A stretch of 64,000 nt of DNA from Aspidiotus rigidus. Lineage: Eukaryota > Arthropoda > Insecta > Hemiptera > Diaspididae. A program made the position numbers and the translations under genes. This document shows, in pieces, positions 23,470 to 36,067 of the stretch. Each line of letters opens with the position of its first letter. Within the stretch, counting starts at the first letter, position 1. The stretch spans positions 5,022,001 through 5,086,000 of the forward strand of contig JAVHKY010000015.1 of the NCBI GenBank assembly GCA_035079385.1, written 5' to 3'. The notes under the pieces were generated by a model, which did not search any database, had not been told where the DNA came from, and saw nothing but the letters and a program-made list of their open reading frames with translations.

Positions 23470-26400
23470 GAATGCAGTCTGTAATTTTTCATCTCACTTC
23501 AATAAAAAGAACTTTACTAGGTATAGTTTCGAAATTCCAAATTATAGCTCGGAGCGATCCTGAGGATAATTCTTTATATGGATGAGTCGCATTGTGGTAT
23601 GGTCCATGGGTAACGAAATATCTATCGATCAAGATTGACGAAATCGATGTCGAGGTCAATATTTCCGGATGACGAGTAATTCTTTTTAAGAAGAGAGTTG
23701 TTAATTTAGTCTTAGGACAATCACCCTCTCGAGAATATCACATAATGATCTCCCATTATTATTATTATCATTACTATCATGAAGTCTTTTTTAAAAATTT
23801 CTCAAAAAAGTTCTAAGATCAATCCACTAAAATGTTTACAAGTTGCAAGTCCTGTATCATATGCTCTGAAAAGTTTTCAAAGTCACAGTCTGAAGTAATT
23901 TTTTTTTAGTTTCATTTTAACACCTTTCAATCGATTGTATTCGTTCTTGTATGTGGTAATGAATGGAAGGTGGTTTTTATGGGTTATGGAAACTATTTCA
24001 CCGGCGGATTTATAAGAAAACATCGGCACAGTAATTTGAATTCTTTAGTGAAGAAAAACCTAGGCTAATACGTATTTTCCTGTGCTTGTTTTTTTACTCA
24101 CTTTTTTTATAGTTCATTTTGTCCATTTTTTTTTGGTGAGGGGGTACTGTTCCTTAGTCGTATCTTTCCTCCGTGGATCCGCCTCTCTATTTTGGGTTAC
24201 AAAAATTTTTATTTCCCTCCTTTCTCTCTCGTACATATCTCCAAATTGATTTTGAAAGTTTTGACTGATTGGTGATTACATAAAACTATTCGCCATAGTA
24301 GTTCTACAGTTTATGGAAAACAATTAAAATGAAAATACCTAATTTCCCTCGTAGGATAGACCATATAAGTTTCAATTGAAAAAAGAAGAAGAAAGCAAAG
24401 AAATATAAGAAGAAACTTTATCTCTTTTACCTTCTCTTCCAGAGAAATTTTCTGACCGGGGCGTTCCTCTTCTTTTAGCAATTGCATTCTCCCTTTAGGA
24501 CATGCAGAATCGGGTTCATGAGAAAGATGCTGCTCAAAAAGGTTCATTAAAATTACTTGTGAATTCGTCTGGAACAAGATATGGTCCAAGTAAACAACAT
24601 AACTCTCCTATAGCAGTCTGGGAATCAACAAGGTAGAGTGAGCGATCAAAAAATGCAGTCCGATCGGTAACGATGTGCGATGTAGAGTAAAAACGAACAT
24701 CACCAATTTGTAAAGTAGCCGAATGCTGCGCATACTCGTTTAATTAAAATAGTTTTCAAATTACTACGTGTCAATAAGAACCTGCTCAGATCGATTAGGG
24801 TCGAGAAGGAGGTAATGAGAGCAGACCACCAGCTGACACAGTATGATGAATATACCGTAAGACAATACGTTAATTTCGAGGAAAATGAAAAATTTTATTA
24901 GAGCTCATTTAGGTTTTATCTTCTAAATCAGTCAGCGCTTTTTCGTCATGCCATTTATACTAATAATTTAAATAGCTGACAGTAATTACCTTAAAAATAG
25001 TTTATCGTCGAACAATTTTCCCTTATACGTTTTTGGTAATTTCGAGGCGATAACGTTTTACTGTTTACACTTATGTTTTCTCGGTTCCGAGATCGGACGG
25101 TTTTTTTCCTCTCTTTCTATTCCTCCGTATAGCTGAAGGAACTCGTTTTCTTCGGACTGAATCGATAAATTTCTTGAATCGATAAAACGATTGACATTGC
25201 TGGTTGGCAGAATTATTTACTTTTAATAAGTTGTCTACTATTTTTCGGTTCACGTGTAGGACCATTCGCATCTATAGTCTTCCTCCCTCCCTCTCCTGCC
25301 TTGCCTCTTGTCGCTCCGCTATAAGAATAGAAAACAAACTCAAATTACAAGACAACCGATATTATATGATAATGAAATACATCAATTTCGGAACGTTAAC
25401 AAATGCGATTTGATTTTATCGCGAACAAAAATGTGTGGAAGCAGCGGTTTCGGTTACAGAGACCACATCAGATAACTGAAGCCCGCAGATACACGAGTGT
25501 AGGCAGCCGAAAAATGCCGTCTCAAAACACATTGTATATTTTTTCTACGTACGATAATCGCGCTCGGTACATTATAACAAACTGTATAGGTGTATATAAA
25601 TAGTAATCGGTATGTGATTATATGGACTCTCTCAATCTTCGATCAAACGTAATTTTTGATCGTTTAAGGGCTTCGATTTAATTTAGAACTTTATCACAAT
25701 CATCATTCACGCTACAGACTGCAAGAAAAAATTTCTTTATAACGAGTTGATATAAAGAGTATATACTTTAAAGCTGGTTTTTAATACTGTATATCCACAC
25801 TCTTCGCGGTACCATTTTTGAACAACATCTAGTTTCGGACGTGCGATGTCTACCGACATCATACTCTCCTCCCTGCTTTATGAAATATTATATAGAAGGC
25901 GGAGACTGGACCAACGCCTCAGGAATATGAATATACCATTTCTAAATCTGTTGTGTACATCCGAATTATCGTTTTATACACCTATAGTCTACACGTACAT
26001 AGCATAATATGAGAGTTGATGTAAAAAGAACCCGCAGAGGATCCCGCGTCGACTTAATCACGTAATCTTTCCGGGGTCTTGAATATGTACCGTTTTCTTT
26101 TCTCTAATGATTGTAACGTCTCGCATCTCCAAAAAAAAAAAACGTATGTATCGCGTCTCTTGATACATTGAATAAGTCGTGCAGGTCTATGTCTAAACAC
26201 ATACTCAAATACAGATTTAACGAGTAGTCTATAACCCAAATCCGATGCGTGGTGTAGAAAATATTTTAGAAAACCGCGTACAAAACTAATAAACAGACCG
26301 GGAAAAACGAACAGCGGGTGTTCATTTCGAGGCGTTCGAGTGTATGATGTTTGGGCCTAAAATTCATTCAACGATGATGATGATTTATTCGATTATGTTT

Positions 26401-27505
26401 TTCCCAGCCATTTAACATCAACTTTTCAAGAAGGAGAAAAATTCCATCCACACACTTTTTATAATAATGTTTGTGGTTTTCTATGTCTAGTACGATTACC
26501 ATTAGGAATGATAGCTTTACAAAAGATGCGTTGAAAAAAAAATAACGAGAAACTCAAATTTTTATTCGTCGCCCTCGGTTGGAAGTGTGGTATTAATGTC
26601 GTCATTTTCGCTTTTCATGATCGATCATTCCTTTGCAGAGGTGGTTGGAATGAATGTCAACGAGCGTATTCATTTTGTCACTTCACGTGTTTAGCGTGGT
26701 GAAAGAGCATAACTAGGTACTAAGTTTATATTATGCGATGAGGAGCTAATAAGTATATATAAAGAGACAGCCACGTTACCTTCGAACGAATGTGTACATG
26801 TGAGCCCATAGATGGGAAAAGTTTTAGTGTTTCACTTTAATGTGTTGAAATGGCCTGTGGAACTTGAATTAGCGCCATGAAATCGGTTTTTCAAGTCACA
26901 GAGCAATACTTGGTCGTTCATTTCGTTGAATTTCAATTTGTGAATAAAACTCTTCTGGTATAGCTTTTCAAAGTTGTTTCTATAATTGGTAGGAAATTTT
27001 TCAGGTTGCCTGACAGAATCTAAGGTGGATCACTAGGTTGGAACTCATTAGTACAACCTCTTATTTTCCCAAGTACAAAATATGTCAACAATCATAAATT
27101 AGTGTCGGCTTCAAGATGAAAACTGCAGGTGAAAAAATCCAAATTAGGTCGCATAATTATATTTAGTTTTCTGTCAAGAACTCGTGAAGAAATACCAACT
27201 TTGAACTCATATCGTGTATTTTGACGTACGTCACAATATATTATTTCCATCCCTCCGCCATTGAGGATCAGAACTTTAAATGTTCCCTAATCCTTCCTCT
27301 AAAACAGTTCAGAGATTAAAATTGCAACAGGGAATCCGTTTCGTGGGAAGTCATTTTCCTTTCTCCCCTTTCTCTTCTTTCCAATAGCAAATACGAGTGC
27401 GGCTGATGAATATACTAAGTTACATGGTTGTTATACAAAAACTGGCTATGGTCTTCTGCTAATGAAATTGGGTGAAATGAAAGTTTAAGGGGAAAGGAAA
27501 CCAAA
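23470..27505. other. Noncoding stretch without supported genes
   Basis: Includes an ATT microsatellite near 23755-23770. A minus-strand frame (24311-24589) contains a coding-like middle, CPKGRMQLLKEEERPGQK, with a GTAAAAG donor-like site just after it, but no family is recognisable. Other short frames (25071-25603, 26054-26239) are not supported. 26700-27500 is ordinary A+T-rich DNA. Confidence 0.35.
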
Positions 27506-27510
27506 TACGG

Positions 27511-28122
27511 TGAGAATCATCAGTTGAAAATATCTCCACTCTGTTCTCCAGATTGTTATACAGATCTTAAAACGTTATGTCTGTTATTTTCCTTCTTTCT
27601 TAAGGTCAGCAACTCTGAGAACAGCTGCGGAGACAATAGCGTTCTGCAAAGAAAACCAGTCTATAGATGGTGAGAATCATCAGGTGGAAAATATCTCCGC
27701 AGATTGTTATACAGACCTGAAAGCCACATGTCCGTTATTTTCCTTCTTTCTTAAGGTCAGCAACTCAGAGAACAACTGCAGAGACAATAGCGTTCTGCAA
27801 AGAAAACCAAGCTATAGACGGTGAGAATCATCAGGTGGAAAATGTCTCCATTCTGTTCTCCAGATTGTTATACAGATCTTCAACCCACATGTCCGTTATT
27901 TTCCTTCTTTCTTAAGGTCAGCAACTTGGAGAACAGCTGCGGAGACAATAGCGTTCTGCAAAGAAAACCAATCTATAGACGGTGAGAATCATCAGGTGGA
28001 AAATGTCTCCACTCTCTTCTCCGCAGATTGTTATACAGATCTTAAAGTCACAAGTCCGTTATTTTCCTTCTTTCTTAAAGTCAGCAACTCGGAGAACAGC
28101 TGCGGAGTCAATAGCGTTCTGC
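27511..28122 (+). repeat. Tandem repeat, about four units of 150-160 bp
   Basis: Units begin with GTGAGAATCATCAG at about 27511, 27670, 27821 and 27982. Each contains CAGATTGTTATACAGA, then TTTTCCTTCTTTCTTAA and CAATAGCGTTCTGC. Unit lengths are about 159, 151 and 161, and the last is cut short. The second unit lacks about ten bases near its start. Copies are similar but not identical, so the array is moderately young. The frame 27996-28187 lies in it and is not a gene. Confidence 0.8.
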
Positions 28123-28129
28123 GTGTAGA

Positions 28130-28588
28130 TGGAACACAAAACATTCTGCAAGTTTCCTCATCATCGAGATTTTCAGAACCCCGCTGAAAAACTGATTTCC
28201 AAGTTTTTTAGGTGCCTTCAAGGGTATTCTAGTTGAGTTTTCCAACTTCTATATTCTGTAAATTGAATTTACAAATTTTATTCAAATCAATTTTATAGAA
28301 TGGGTTGTGAGGAAAATGTATGTAACAATAGGGACACCTTCAGGGAGAGGGGAAGCTTATGAAACAACGAAAAACGCATTAATTTCTGCTTCTTTTCAAA
28401 TGGGGTGTGAATCTGGGACCTATTGCGTACAATGCGGTTGCCAAAACCACTCCGCCGTGAAAGGAGCAGAAGTTCTTGCGTTTTCTGTTGTTTTGTAGTA
28501 CTCCTATAAACATGTCCGCTCACAATAATGAAAAAGGCCACCAGTAGCAAAGAAACTGGTTATTAGTTGTTGGAAATTGGTCATCATC
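28130..28588. other. Noncoding sequence
   Basis: Frames on both strands overlap here (28293-28550) with no recognisable domain. Confidence 0.35.
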
Positions 28589-28641
28589 AGTAGCCGAGAA
28601 GTTGACTACTGGTAGCCGAGAAACTAACTACTGGTAGGCAA
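28589..28641 (+). repeat. 22-bp direct repeat, about 2.4 units
   Basis: TAGCCGAGAA at 28591 and 28613 and TAGGCAAGG at 28635 are exactly 22 bases apart, each preceded by an ACTACTGG-type segment. A looser copy (AGTAGCAAAGAAACTGG) lies just upstream at 28544. Confidence 0.55.
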
Positions 28642-28649
28642 GGATCCTT

Positions 28650-29605
28650 TTATAAAGCAAAACCAACTTTCCCTGTCCTATTTTGCTATTTCTATTACTT
28701 TTTCTTTCTCGTTTTGTTTATCATTGCCTATGTCAAATTCTTTTTTTTTTCTGTTAGCTCTTATCTCTTATCTTACTTTTTTATTTTCTTTTAAAATGAA
28801 AGTCTCCAGCAAGGTTGTTGTATGTTCGCAATTTTAAATAGCAAAAAAAAATTTTCGAGCGGTATACGTATCCGCTCTTTATTATTGCCTTCGCGATGAC
28901 CGCGCCTTGATAAATGGGATTTTTTTGCATCCCTTCTTGTAACCACGACAAAAGTAAAACGAATTCAATGAAATGAAATTAGAGATAATAATAATTGTTC
29001 TTGTTGCTAACAGCAAAATGATATTGTTTTCAAAGATAAGCACACTTCATTATTTTTATTCACTTTTGATATCAGTAATACCCCCTTCTCCTCTCGCTTC
29101 AGTAAAATCGTGATCTAGACCCCATACCCCACACCAAAAACTCAATCCCTCCAGAAAATACAATTCCCAAAGTTGATAAAAAGTTAGTCTTTTTAGCAGT
29201 TGAAGTTTACAGAAATATCGCCAAATTTGAACCTCCTTTGTGGGTTCATCGAGAGAACTGTTTTTGATGATAATTATAGCATCAGGATTCTAATTGCAGG
29301 ATCAAGGAAGGATTGTTTTATTAATAATATTTTTAGAAGAATCTTGTTCTGGAAATTTGTTGTCATTGTATTTTCAGATCCTCTTGGATTTAAGACCACA
29401 AACAAAATTGATAGGCCAAATCAGGCAATTGTTTGCGTATTACATGTGACGACTACTCGATGGGTCTAATGCACACACACACACGAACTTGAAGAAGGGA
29501 ATTTACAAAGGGGGGCGGAGCTCAGGAACATTTTCCTGGTCCCAAAAAATACCTAAAAAATGATAAGAGGGGAAAAAAACTAAATTCGAGGAAAAGCGAG
29601 AAAGT
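28650..29605. other. Noncoding sequence with short CA microsatellite
   Basis: A short (CA)n run lies at about 29472-29485. The plus frame 29200-29469 is unassigned. T-rich tracts occur around 28740. Confidence 0.4.
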
Positions 29606-29610
29606 TTTTT

Positions 29611-29845
29611 AGTGGCAACCCACTGCTTTTTTGTCAAGGGACATTCTCGGGAAATTTCGCGAGCGCATCCAACTTTGATGACGTCATAATTTTTGGGTAA
29701 ATGTCCAGAGACTTGGAAATATTTTCAACCATCGTATAGTTATACACAAGGAGGTACTTGGGTACAAGACTTTGGGGATGACGTCATCACCTTGTGACGT
29801 CTTCAACCTAAGTTTGAGGTTAGATTATACAGGAATTTTTCTGTA
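29611..29845 (+). repeat. GAA-hairpin repeat family, diverged copy G
   Basis: AGTGGCAACCCACT at 29611-29624 forms a 5-bp stem around CAAC. The following bases, CTTTTTTGTCAAGGGACATT, then GCGAGCGCATCC and TGACGTCATAATTTTTGGG, parallel the copy at 56104. A further TGACGTCATCACC is present at about 29779. The family assignment rests on shared order of motifs. Confidence 0.5.
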
Positions 29846-30725
29846 GGCTAGATCAAGTTCAGAGAGAGCCTTCAGAAGGTATTCACTGTTCTGTACTGTA
29901 AAAAACGATGAATATTTTTATTGTTTGTACTGAGGTGTAGTACAGATAATACAGATTGTTCAGGTATATCAATATTTGTTCAATTGCCCAATCCTCTCTC
30001 TTTCTAAAGCAATTAATAAAACCCGTTTTTCACGGAGATCAGTAGGAAACAAAATATCGCACGAGAACGTATGCAATCTTCACCTCTGAATTTTTGCCCG
30101 TCAAATTTCAAATAACACTGAGAGAAGAGAATAGTGTTGGTAGCTAGAAAAAAAGTGTTAAATTAGGACAAGTCACCTTTTTTTAGTCACTATGAATAGA
30201 TTTTACAGTCAAAATGACAGGAAAAAATGATCAAATTGAAAAAAAAAGCGACTGTGTTCTAAGATTATTCTTTTCTCTCAATAAAGTCGTTAATTTCCCC
30301 TCTCAAAACCATCTTCTGAATCCCCCACATGAACTCCGAGGTGAGCAAAATAGTGCCAAACAAAAATATTTCTACCTCTCTTCTCTGTTGCTGTAAAATT
30401 TTGCTTCTTTATCCTCAACTTACAAAAATTGGGTTCAGTATCAGTGCAAATGGAATTTTCTCTAGGAAGGGTCACCTTCCTCTCTTTGGTGAGCTATGAC
30501 CAAAACTTGAATTTGATTTTATAACTTATGAGCTTTTTTGGCATGTTTTAGAGAAATGTAGGGTTACATAAAGTCGAGTCTAGTCTACAAAGTTGGCTTG
30601 TGATTGAGAAATTTTATAAAATAACGAGGATTCCTGGTATACATTCAAAATAAAGCTATTTTTTATTTATTTATTTATTCATTCAACGAGCATTTTCAAC
30701 TACAAAAAAAAATTAGATGCCATTG
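29846..30725. other. Noncoding sequence
   Basis: Unassigned short frames only. A TTTATTTATTTATT run lies near 30661. Confidence 0.4.
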
Positions 30726-30729
30726 CACC

Positions 30730-30930
30730 CGCTGTCCCGAGTCCCCTTTCTCCGCTGTCCCGAGTCCCCTAGAGCCTGAAGTTTTTCCAAGTCCTGAAAA
30801 TCATGACATGACGGCTGTGACAACTTAAAAGCCGTCGTCTTTCCAAGTCCCCCTCCCCTCTCCGTGACGTCATCAACCGCGCTTTCCCTGGAAGTACCCC
30901 CAACAAAAGAGATAGCGAGTTCCCCGCTAA
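30730..30930 (-). repeat. GAA-hairpin repeat family, reverse copy F
   Basis: Read on the minus strand the copy opens with AGCGGGGAACTCGCT at 30928-30914, then ATCTCTTTTGTTGGGGG, a TGACGTCA palindrome and GGGGGACTTGGAAAGACG, matching the copy at 56104 in order. At the other end a 17-18-bp block, GCTGTCCCGAGTCCCC, occurs twice (about 30731 and 30754), 23 bases apart. Confidence 0.55.
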
Positions 30931-30934
30931 AAAG

Positions 30935-33575
30935 GGATATTAGCTCGGCGTAAGATTAGATTATCTATTTCTCTCATATTATTATGTAAAATATTTGATG
31001 TTTCAAATACCTTAGTTACCGCGTTGCAATGCTACTCGCAGATATTAAAGCATACATTTACTGTATAGAGGTTATAGTTGGTGAATAAAGATCGCCATGT
31101 TTGATAGAATACGAGTTTATTACTTTCATATTTTCATAAGCTGTGCGGATAAATGTTAGAATAAATCGATAAAAATAAAAATAGCCATCATAAAAGTTAT
31201 GAAGTAATGATGAAACTCCGCTTTTTAAATTTAAACCCGTGCGCCGCGGTACTCCTCAATTGAAATTTAAATCCATCAATGATGATTTTTCGTATATGTA
31301 TTTCTGTAAATGGCAGATACTTTCTATAATACTATCATATGTCCTAAAAATATTAAGTCTCATTCAAGTTATCAAGTATCTATTAGGCATCAGATCGTAC
31401 GTGATGCGAGAGAGAAAAAATGTGTCATATAAATGAACTAAAAATACATCACGTATGGATGCATACGAACGCTTACTTTTACTCGTGATGTACTCGTAAA
31501 AATAGTTGTAGGTAATTAGAGAATAAATGTATTGCCAAGACGTGATACGCACAATATATTATAAAATAATTTCGCCACAAGCGACATTTCAAGAAATCTA
31601 TTCTACGGCATGCGCGCCGGTACATAATTTTATAATGAGACAGACTAATACGCTCGAAGATGTGGTGTTGAAAATCATTCGATTTCCATTTTTAGGAGAT
31701 TTTTTCATCAGTGTAGGCCTATATACATAGTCATCAACTTTCCTAAGGAATCAAATATGATGTTCCGCCCCCTCCTTCTCCCCTCTCAGCGCGCTAATTA
31801 CTAACCTCACGACCAAAACGAAAACTATACCTATTTTCGATGCACGCGTGAATATCCTGCTGGCCTAGTATATCTTCTACAACCCGAACCTGTAATTATA
31901 AGTTAAATATATTTTCTTAGGTAACGAAGAGCTACTGGGTAATTGTATTTTTCAAAAGTATAATATTATAGTACCGACTTCGAACTATAACACTAAAATA
32001 ATCCATTTTACACGATGCATATAGCTGATGCACCTTTCACTTCCTCTCTTTACATTATGCTATTTTCGTTCGAAAGAAGCTTTGTGAGTCTATCGAGTTT
32101 CATTAATTTTTATGTTATAGTTTCAAAAAGTTTCTCCTCTTCGTGCTTCCTTCGGGCAAAATTAAATCTAACTCTCGAAATCTAATTGCAATCGACCGAT
32201 TCGAAATAAACTTTTTTATTCTGAAAAATGTACAGAGCGGAGGAGCGCCCGCCGATAATTGAAAACGAAATTCAAACTTTTCTCCCCCTCGATATAATTG
32301 CAATTTAACGGGTCATTAGGCTCAAACGATCTCGAAAATGTAGAGGGATGACGAGTTGGTTTAAGAACTTCAAAATTATCTTTAGAGAACTAAATTGCAG
32401 AGTATCTTGATATTCTGTATACGTATATCAGAAGAGTATATATTGTAGTATCGATCATAACTTATTTAATTCGAAGTTACATTTGAATTTGTCCATGAGT
32501 AAAAGGCAGGAAGAAACTCACCTGAAACAGGTATAAAATGCAACTATCAACGCCTTCGTTAGTGACTCTGCACTATAGATTTTGCTTGTTAATTTCATTA
32601 ACGAGATACCTACTCTGGACTCTAAAAAGGCATTTTACAAACATAGAATTAACGACGAGGAGTGAGAAATCTTGTATCTAAAATATGATAATTATTCTCA
32701 TTTACATGGAAAAAAGCTTAAATAATTGAGATCGTGTTGCAGTAGGAGGGTACACAAATCTGTTTGGCGGTTGGTTTCAAGCTTTAAGTAATTGATACCC
32801 GCTTTACTTCGGCAGTACGGTGGCTTCCATTAAGATATAAAATTTGAATGCAATCGTAGGTATGCTGGAGAAACTTGAGAAGAGATGTTAGAAATAAAAT
32901 AATTATGAAAACAGAAGAAAAGAAGTGGAGACTCCGATAAAACGTCCAATCGAAGCTCGTTTCAGTGTTCGACTATTGCGATTGACGAAGAGGCTTAAAA
33001 ATTATTTAGAATCAGCGAATTGTTCAGATTTTGGTAGCAGACCCCAAATTGTGGTTTCAAGAGAGGCGAAGTTCTGATATCAGGAGAAGGATGTGGAAAA
33101 GCTTTGAATATATCGAGAGAAGGGCTTCGAAAAGGTCTGATTTTCGAGCTGTATGGAAGAAAGAAAAGCGGGCGTGGAAGAATTTTAAAATTGAGTCGGA
33201 AAAAGGAATCATAAGACTTTGACATATCGAGCTATATAGTACAACAATTCGTGAGCGATTAGTTGGCGGTTGGCGCGCAGGAACCGCGTATACTATTTGC
33301 AACACTGACGCGTGTGCATAAACGGTCAACGCGACCAAAAACGCATTCCCAACAGCCGCCATTTAATTACTTCTAGACAGTGTGAGTGGATAAGGGACTT
33401 GAAAAATTCAATTATCGAGTTGTGTAGATCAGGAAGAGGATTTGAAAAAATTTCAAGCGTCCAATCTTATAGATTTGGAGCGGTACGTAAGAAAATTTGG
33501 ACCGCGGTAACTGTTCTGCCGAATTCATAAAACCGGCAACGATTTGCCAAATTCGTATACTCGACTTGATTTTTT
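30935..33575. other. Noncoding sequence
   Basis: Short frames (31239-31730, 32115-32303, 33031-33530) overlap on both strands and have no recognisable content. Between 33080 and 33490 there are loose echoes of the TTGAAAAAATTTC and ATCGAGCTATATAG motifs of the 45-bp family, too diverged to define units. Confidence 0.35.
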
Positions 33576-33578
33576 CCA

Positions 33579-34345
33579 GATCTCCTGAAGGAGAAAAAGT
33601 TCTGAAAAAAGTCGTTCAAAAGTATATCGCAAAGTATTCGAGAATCGTGTTACTGTGATGTACTTTGATCAGCACTCAAGTCGTTTCAGAAAGATCTGAA
33701 TCCATAAGAAGTGTCCTATACTGAACCAGCTTCAGAAAAGAGATTGAGCTGGTGTAAAAAATCTCAATGAAAATTACTTCCTTCGGATTTGATTAGATAT
33801 TCGTGGAAAAGATAAAATTCTTTTTGAAACTTTCGAGAGGCTCAAAATACGATTAAGAATGCGTTAAATTCACAAAGTCGGCGATGCCATCACAGATGTC
33901 TTCTGAAAGAAAAAAGCTCTGAAGAGACGTTCAAAATTGAGTCAATGTATTTAAGAATTACCGCACTGATATGTAAGTGATCATTAAAATCGTTTTATGC
34001 AGTTGTAAAGTAACCCCCTTTAGTTTTTGAAGGAACCCCCCTTAAAAATAAGATTCTCGCCCCCCCAAAAAATTTTCACAAGCAAAAAAAAAAAGTGGAA
34101 AAAGAAACGTTTTGAAGATCCACCTTCAAAAAAACCCCCTCACCGACCTCTGGTTTTATGAAGATCTAAATCTGTGAGAAGCATCCTGCATTAAATAAGC
34201 TTCAGAAACGGGATTGAGCAAGAGTGAAAAATTACTAGTTTGATCAAACTGAAATTCTTCCCAACTCGAGAGGGTCAAAATTCGATTAAGAAAGTTTCGA
34301 TTTTACAATTAATTCGACAATGTTATCGGTAATTTCCTGAATATG
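33579..34345 (+). repeat. Two diverged direct units of about 310 bp, the second interrupted
   Basis: Unit A starts at about 33579 (GATCTCCTGAAGGAG) and unit B at about 33893 (GATGTCTTCTGAAAG). Matching landmarks in order are GTTCTGAAAA/GCTCTGAAGA, AAGATCTGAATCC/AAGATCTAAATCT, AGCTTCAGAAAAG/AGCTTCAGAAACG and ACGATTAAGAA/TCGATTAAGAA. Unit B contains the 153-bp insertion at 34000-34152. A third, very degenerate start may follow near 34326. Confidence 0.6.
34000..34152 (+). mobile_element. Short hAT-like MITE, 153 bp
   Basis: The insertion begins CAGTTGTAAAGT and ends ACCGACCTCTG. It is flanked by a perfect 8-bp direct repeat, GTTTTATG (33992-33999 and 34153-34160). CAG...CTG ends and an 8-bp duplication are typical of hAT-superfamily nonautonomous elements. 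The terminal inverted repeats are otherwise poor. The equivalent place in the neighbouring unit A reads straight through (CGTTTCAGAAAGATCT), giving a natural empty site. It has no coding capacity. Confidence 0.65.
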
Positions 34346-34798
34346 GCAAAACAGCTTTCAATTTCTTGGATTCGGCAATTGCACTAATTAAGCGTAACAT
34401 AATATGTTGGAGGTGGGAGGAGAGGGAAGCTTTGAAAGAATTCAACCGAAATTAAAACAAATTAAAGGTGGGTAGCCTGAATTTATTAGGTAATTAATAA
34501 ATTCCTAAATTTTTAGTTTTCCATCGTACAATGTAACAATGAATTAATTATTAACACAATTAAGAGGAGAAAACTCAGGAAAATTGGGACTATCGAGTTG
34601 TTTAAATCGTGAGAAGAATTTTGGATAATAATCTGGCGTTGTATGGACCTAGGCTGGACGAGAAGAGCTTGAAAAATTTCTCTTGAATCGGCTGATCGGA
34701 CGCTACCGAAATCTGAAGAACTTAAGGTTAAAAAATCAGAAACGAGTATTCAGTATACTTGTCTACTCTATCAGTTGCGAACACTTCATTAAATCCCA

Positions 34799-34974
34799 CA
34801 GTGGTGTATTTACGAGGGGTTGGGGACAAACCCCCAGAAGACCTCCAAAACGTACAGAATCATGAATTTTCAACCAACCAATGAGCTTTTCTTCATTTTT
34901 CTTTATTTTTTTTTTTGCCTAATGGAGATTTAGTCCTTTAGACACCCCAGAGAGAATTTTCAAATACGCTACTG
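34799..34974 (+). mobile_element. Short hAT-like MITE, 176 bp
   Basis: The left end is CAGTGGTGTATTTACGAGG. The right end, read inward, is CAGTAGCGTATTTGAAAA, so the first 13 bases agree at 11 positions. The flanks are AAATCCCA (34791-34798) and AAATTCCA (34975-34982), seven of eight bases identical. Terminal repeats of the CAGTGGCGTATTT type with 8-bp duplications are characteristic of hAT MITEs. A T-rich run of about 11 lies inside. No gene is present. Confidence 0.65.
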
Positions 34975-34984
34975 AAATTCCATA

Positions 34985-35955
34985 CTACTGAATAGTTCTT
35001 AAAACTCTTTATAAATGGTAATAGTCAAGACTTCCATGGAAGGTAGAAGTCACAGCATTGGACGCATAATTCTTCTGCTCCATTATCAGAGACTATGAAG
35101 TCTGGGCTTTTAACAGCACTTCTTGGGCTCTAACCTACTTTAAGGACTTACCAACAGTTTCATATGCTACTAGCCTTTGCACTCCACCAAAATGCTGCGA
35201 TATGCAACAACAGGTAGCTTGCTCTACAGGTATCCACTTCACTGCTGGCGTTTGCGTTTTATATTATACTGAAATTCTGTAAGTTGAACGGACACCTTTC
35301 AATATAAGGAGTAGGTTCATGACTTAGTCACCTTCTTTGATAAATTGGCAGCCTACCGATCATTAGAAGCTGAAGGCTACCGACTATTCGCAGTTGGTGA
35401 TAAGCAAGATTATATTGTCCCTGACACGCGCGGTAGCCCACACGCAAGGCATTGGAAGACCATGACTCGACGCAAAAATGACAATTCTAAAGCGCGGGGT
35501 ATTTTTCAGATTTCCTACACCCTAACCTTGATCATTCCTGTTAACAGATGTGGAAGAAGGATAATGCGAACGTCGTTCGAAAAAGGCACACACACCTGAT
35601 AATTGCAATTTGGCAGAAGCTACTAATAATTCACCTCGTCTATTTTTGAAAGACTACTCGTTAGCCGAGCTCCTGGTGGTGTCGTCTGGGTAACGATAAC
35701 AGGCTCATAATCTGTAGAGCACGCTGCCTGTTGCTGTAGATTGCAACTTTTGGTAGAGCGCAAACATAAGTAGCACCCATTTTCAAAGGTCGGCTGTAAA
35801 TTTTCGAAGAAATATCGAAAATACGAGAGGATTCGCTACCATTGCAAGACGTACAATGACTGTTGAATCTTTTTCTCCGAAATACGAACTTCTTCAATTA
35901 CTTTCGCCAGAAATTTGTTATATGACCTTGACCTAGTTTGGGACGTTTGAATATG
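34985..35955. other. Noncoding sequence
   Basis: Unassigned frames 35345-35599 (+) and 35661-35897 (-). The former contains EAEGYRLFAVGDKQDYIV, which looks protein-like, but no family is recognised and no start or splice context is clear. Confidence 0.35.
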
Positions 35956-35960
35956 TTTTG

Positions 35961-36067
35961 GAAAAGGGTTTTCCAATTGTACAAATCTGATGATGGGATA
36001 ACACCCAAAAGTACTCTTGTAAAAGCAACTAATAAACTAGATTTGTACAATTGGAAAACCCTTTTTC
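35961..36067. repeat. Foldback with hammerhead-like centre
   Basis: Left arm 35961-35988 (GAAAAGGGTTTTCCAATTGT and on) and right arm 36039-36067 are inverted copies with near-perfect pairing over 28 bases. Directly against the left arm lies CTGATGA-TGGG-ATAACA-CCCA-AAAG. This has the order of a hammerhead core with a perfect 4-bp second stem, except that the expected GAAAC is AAAAG. It could be paired ends of a Penelope-type element or a decayed retrozyme-like repeat. There is no coding content. Confidence 0.45.

Noticed and set aside
35735..35775. Second tRNA A-box-like stretch (TTTTGGTAGAGCGC)
   Set aside because: No B box at the expected distance and no cloverleaf.
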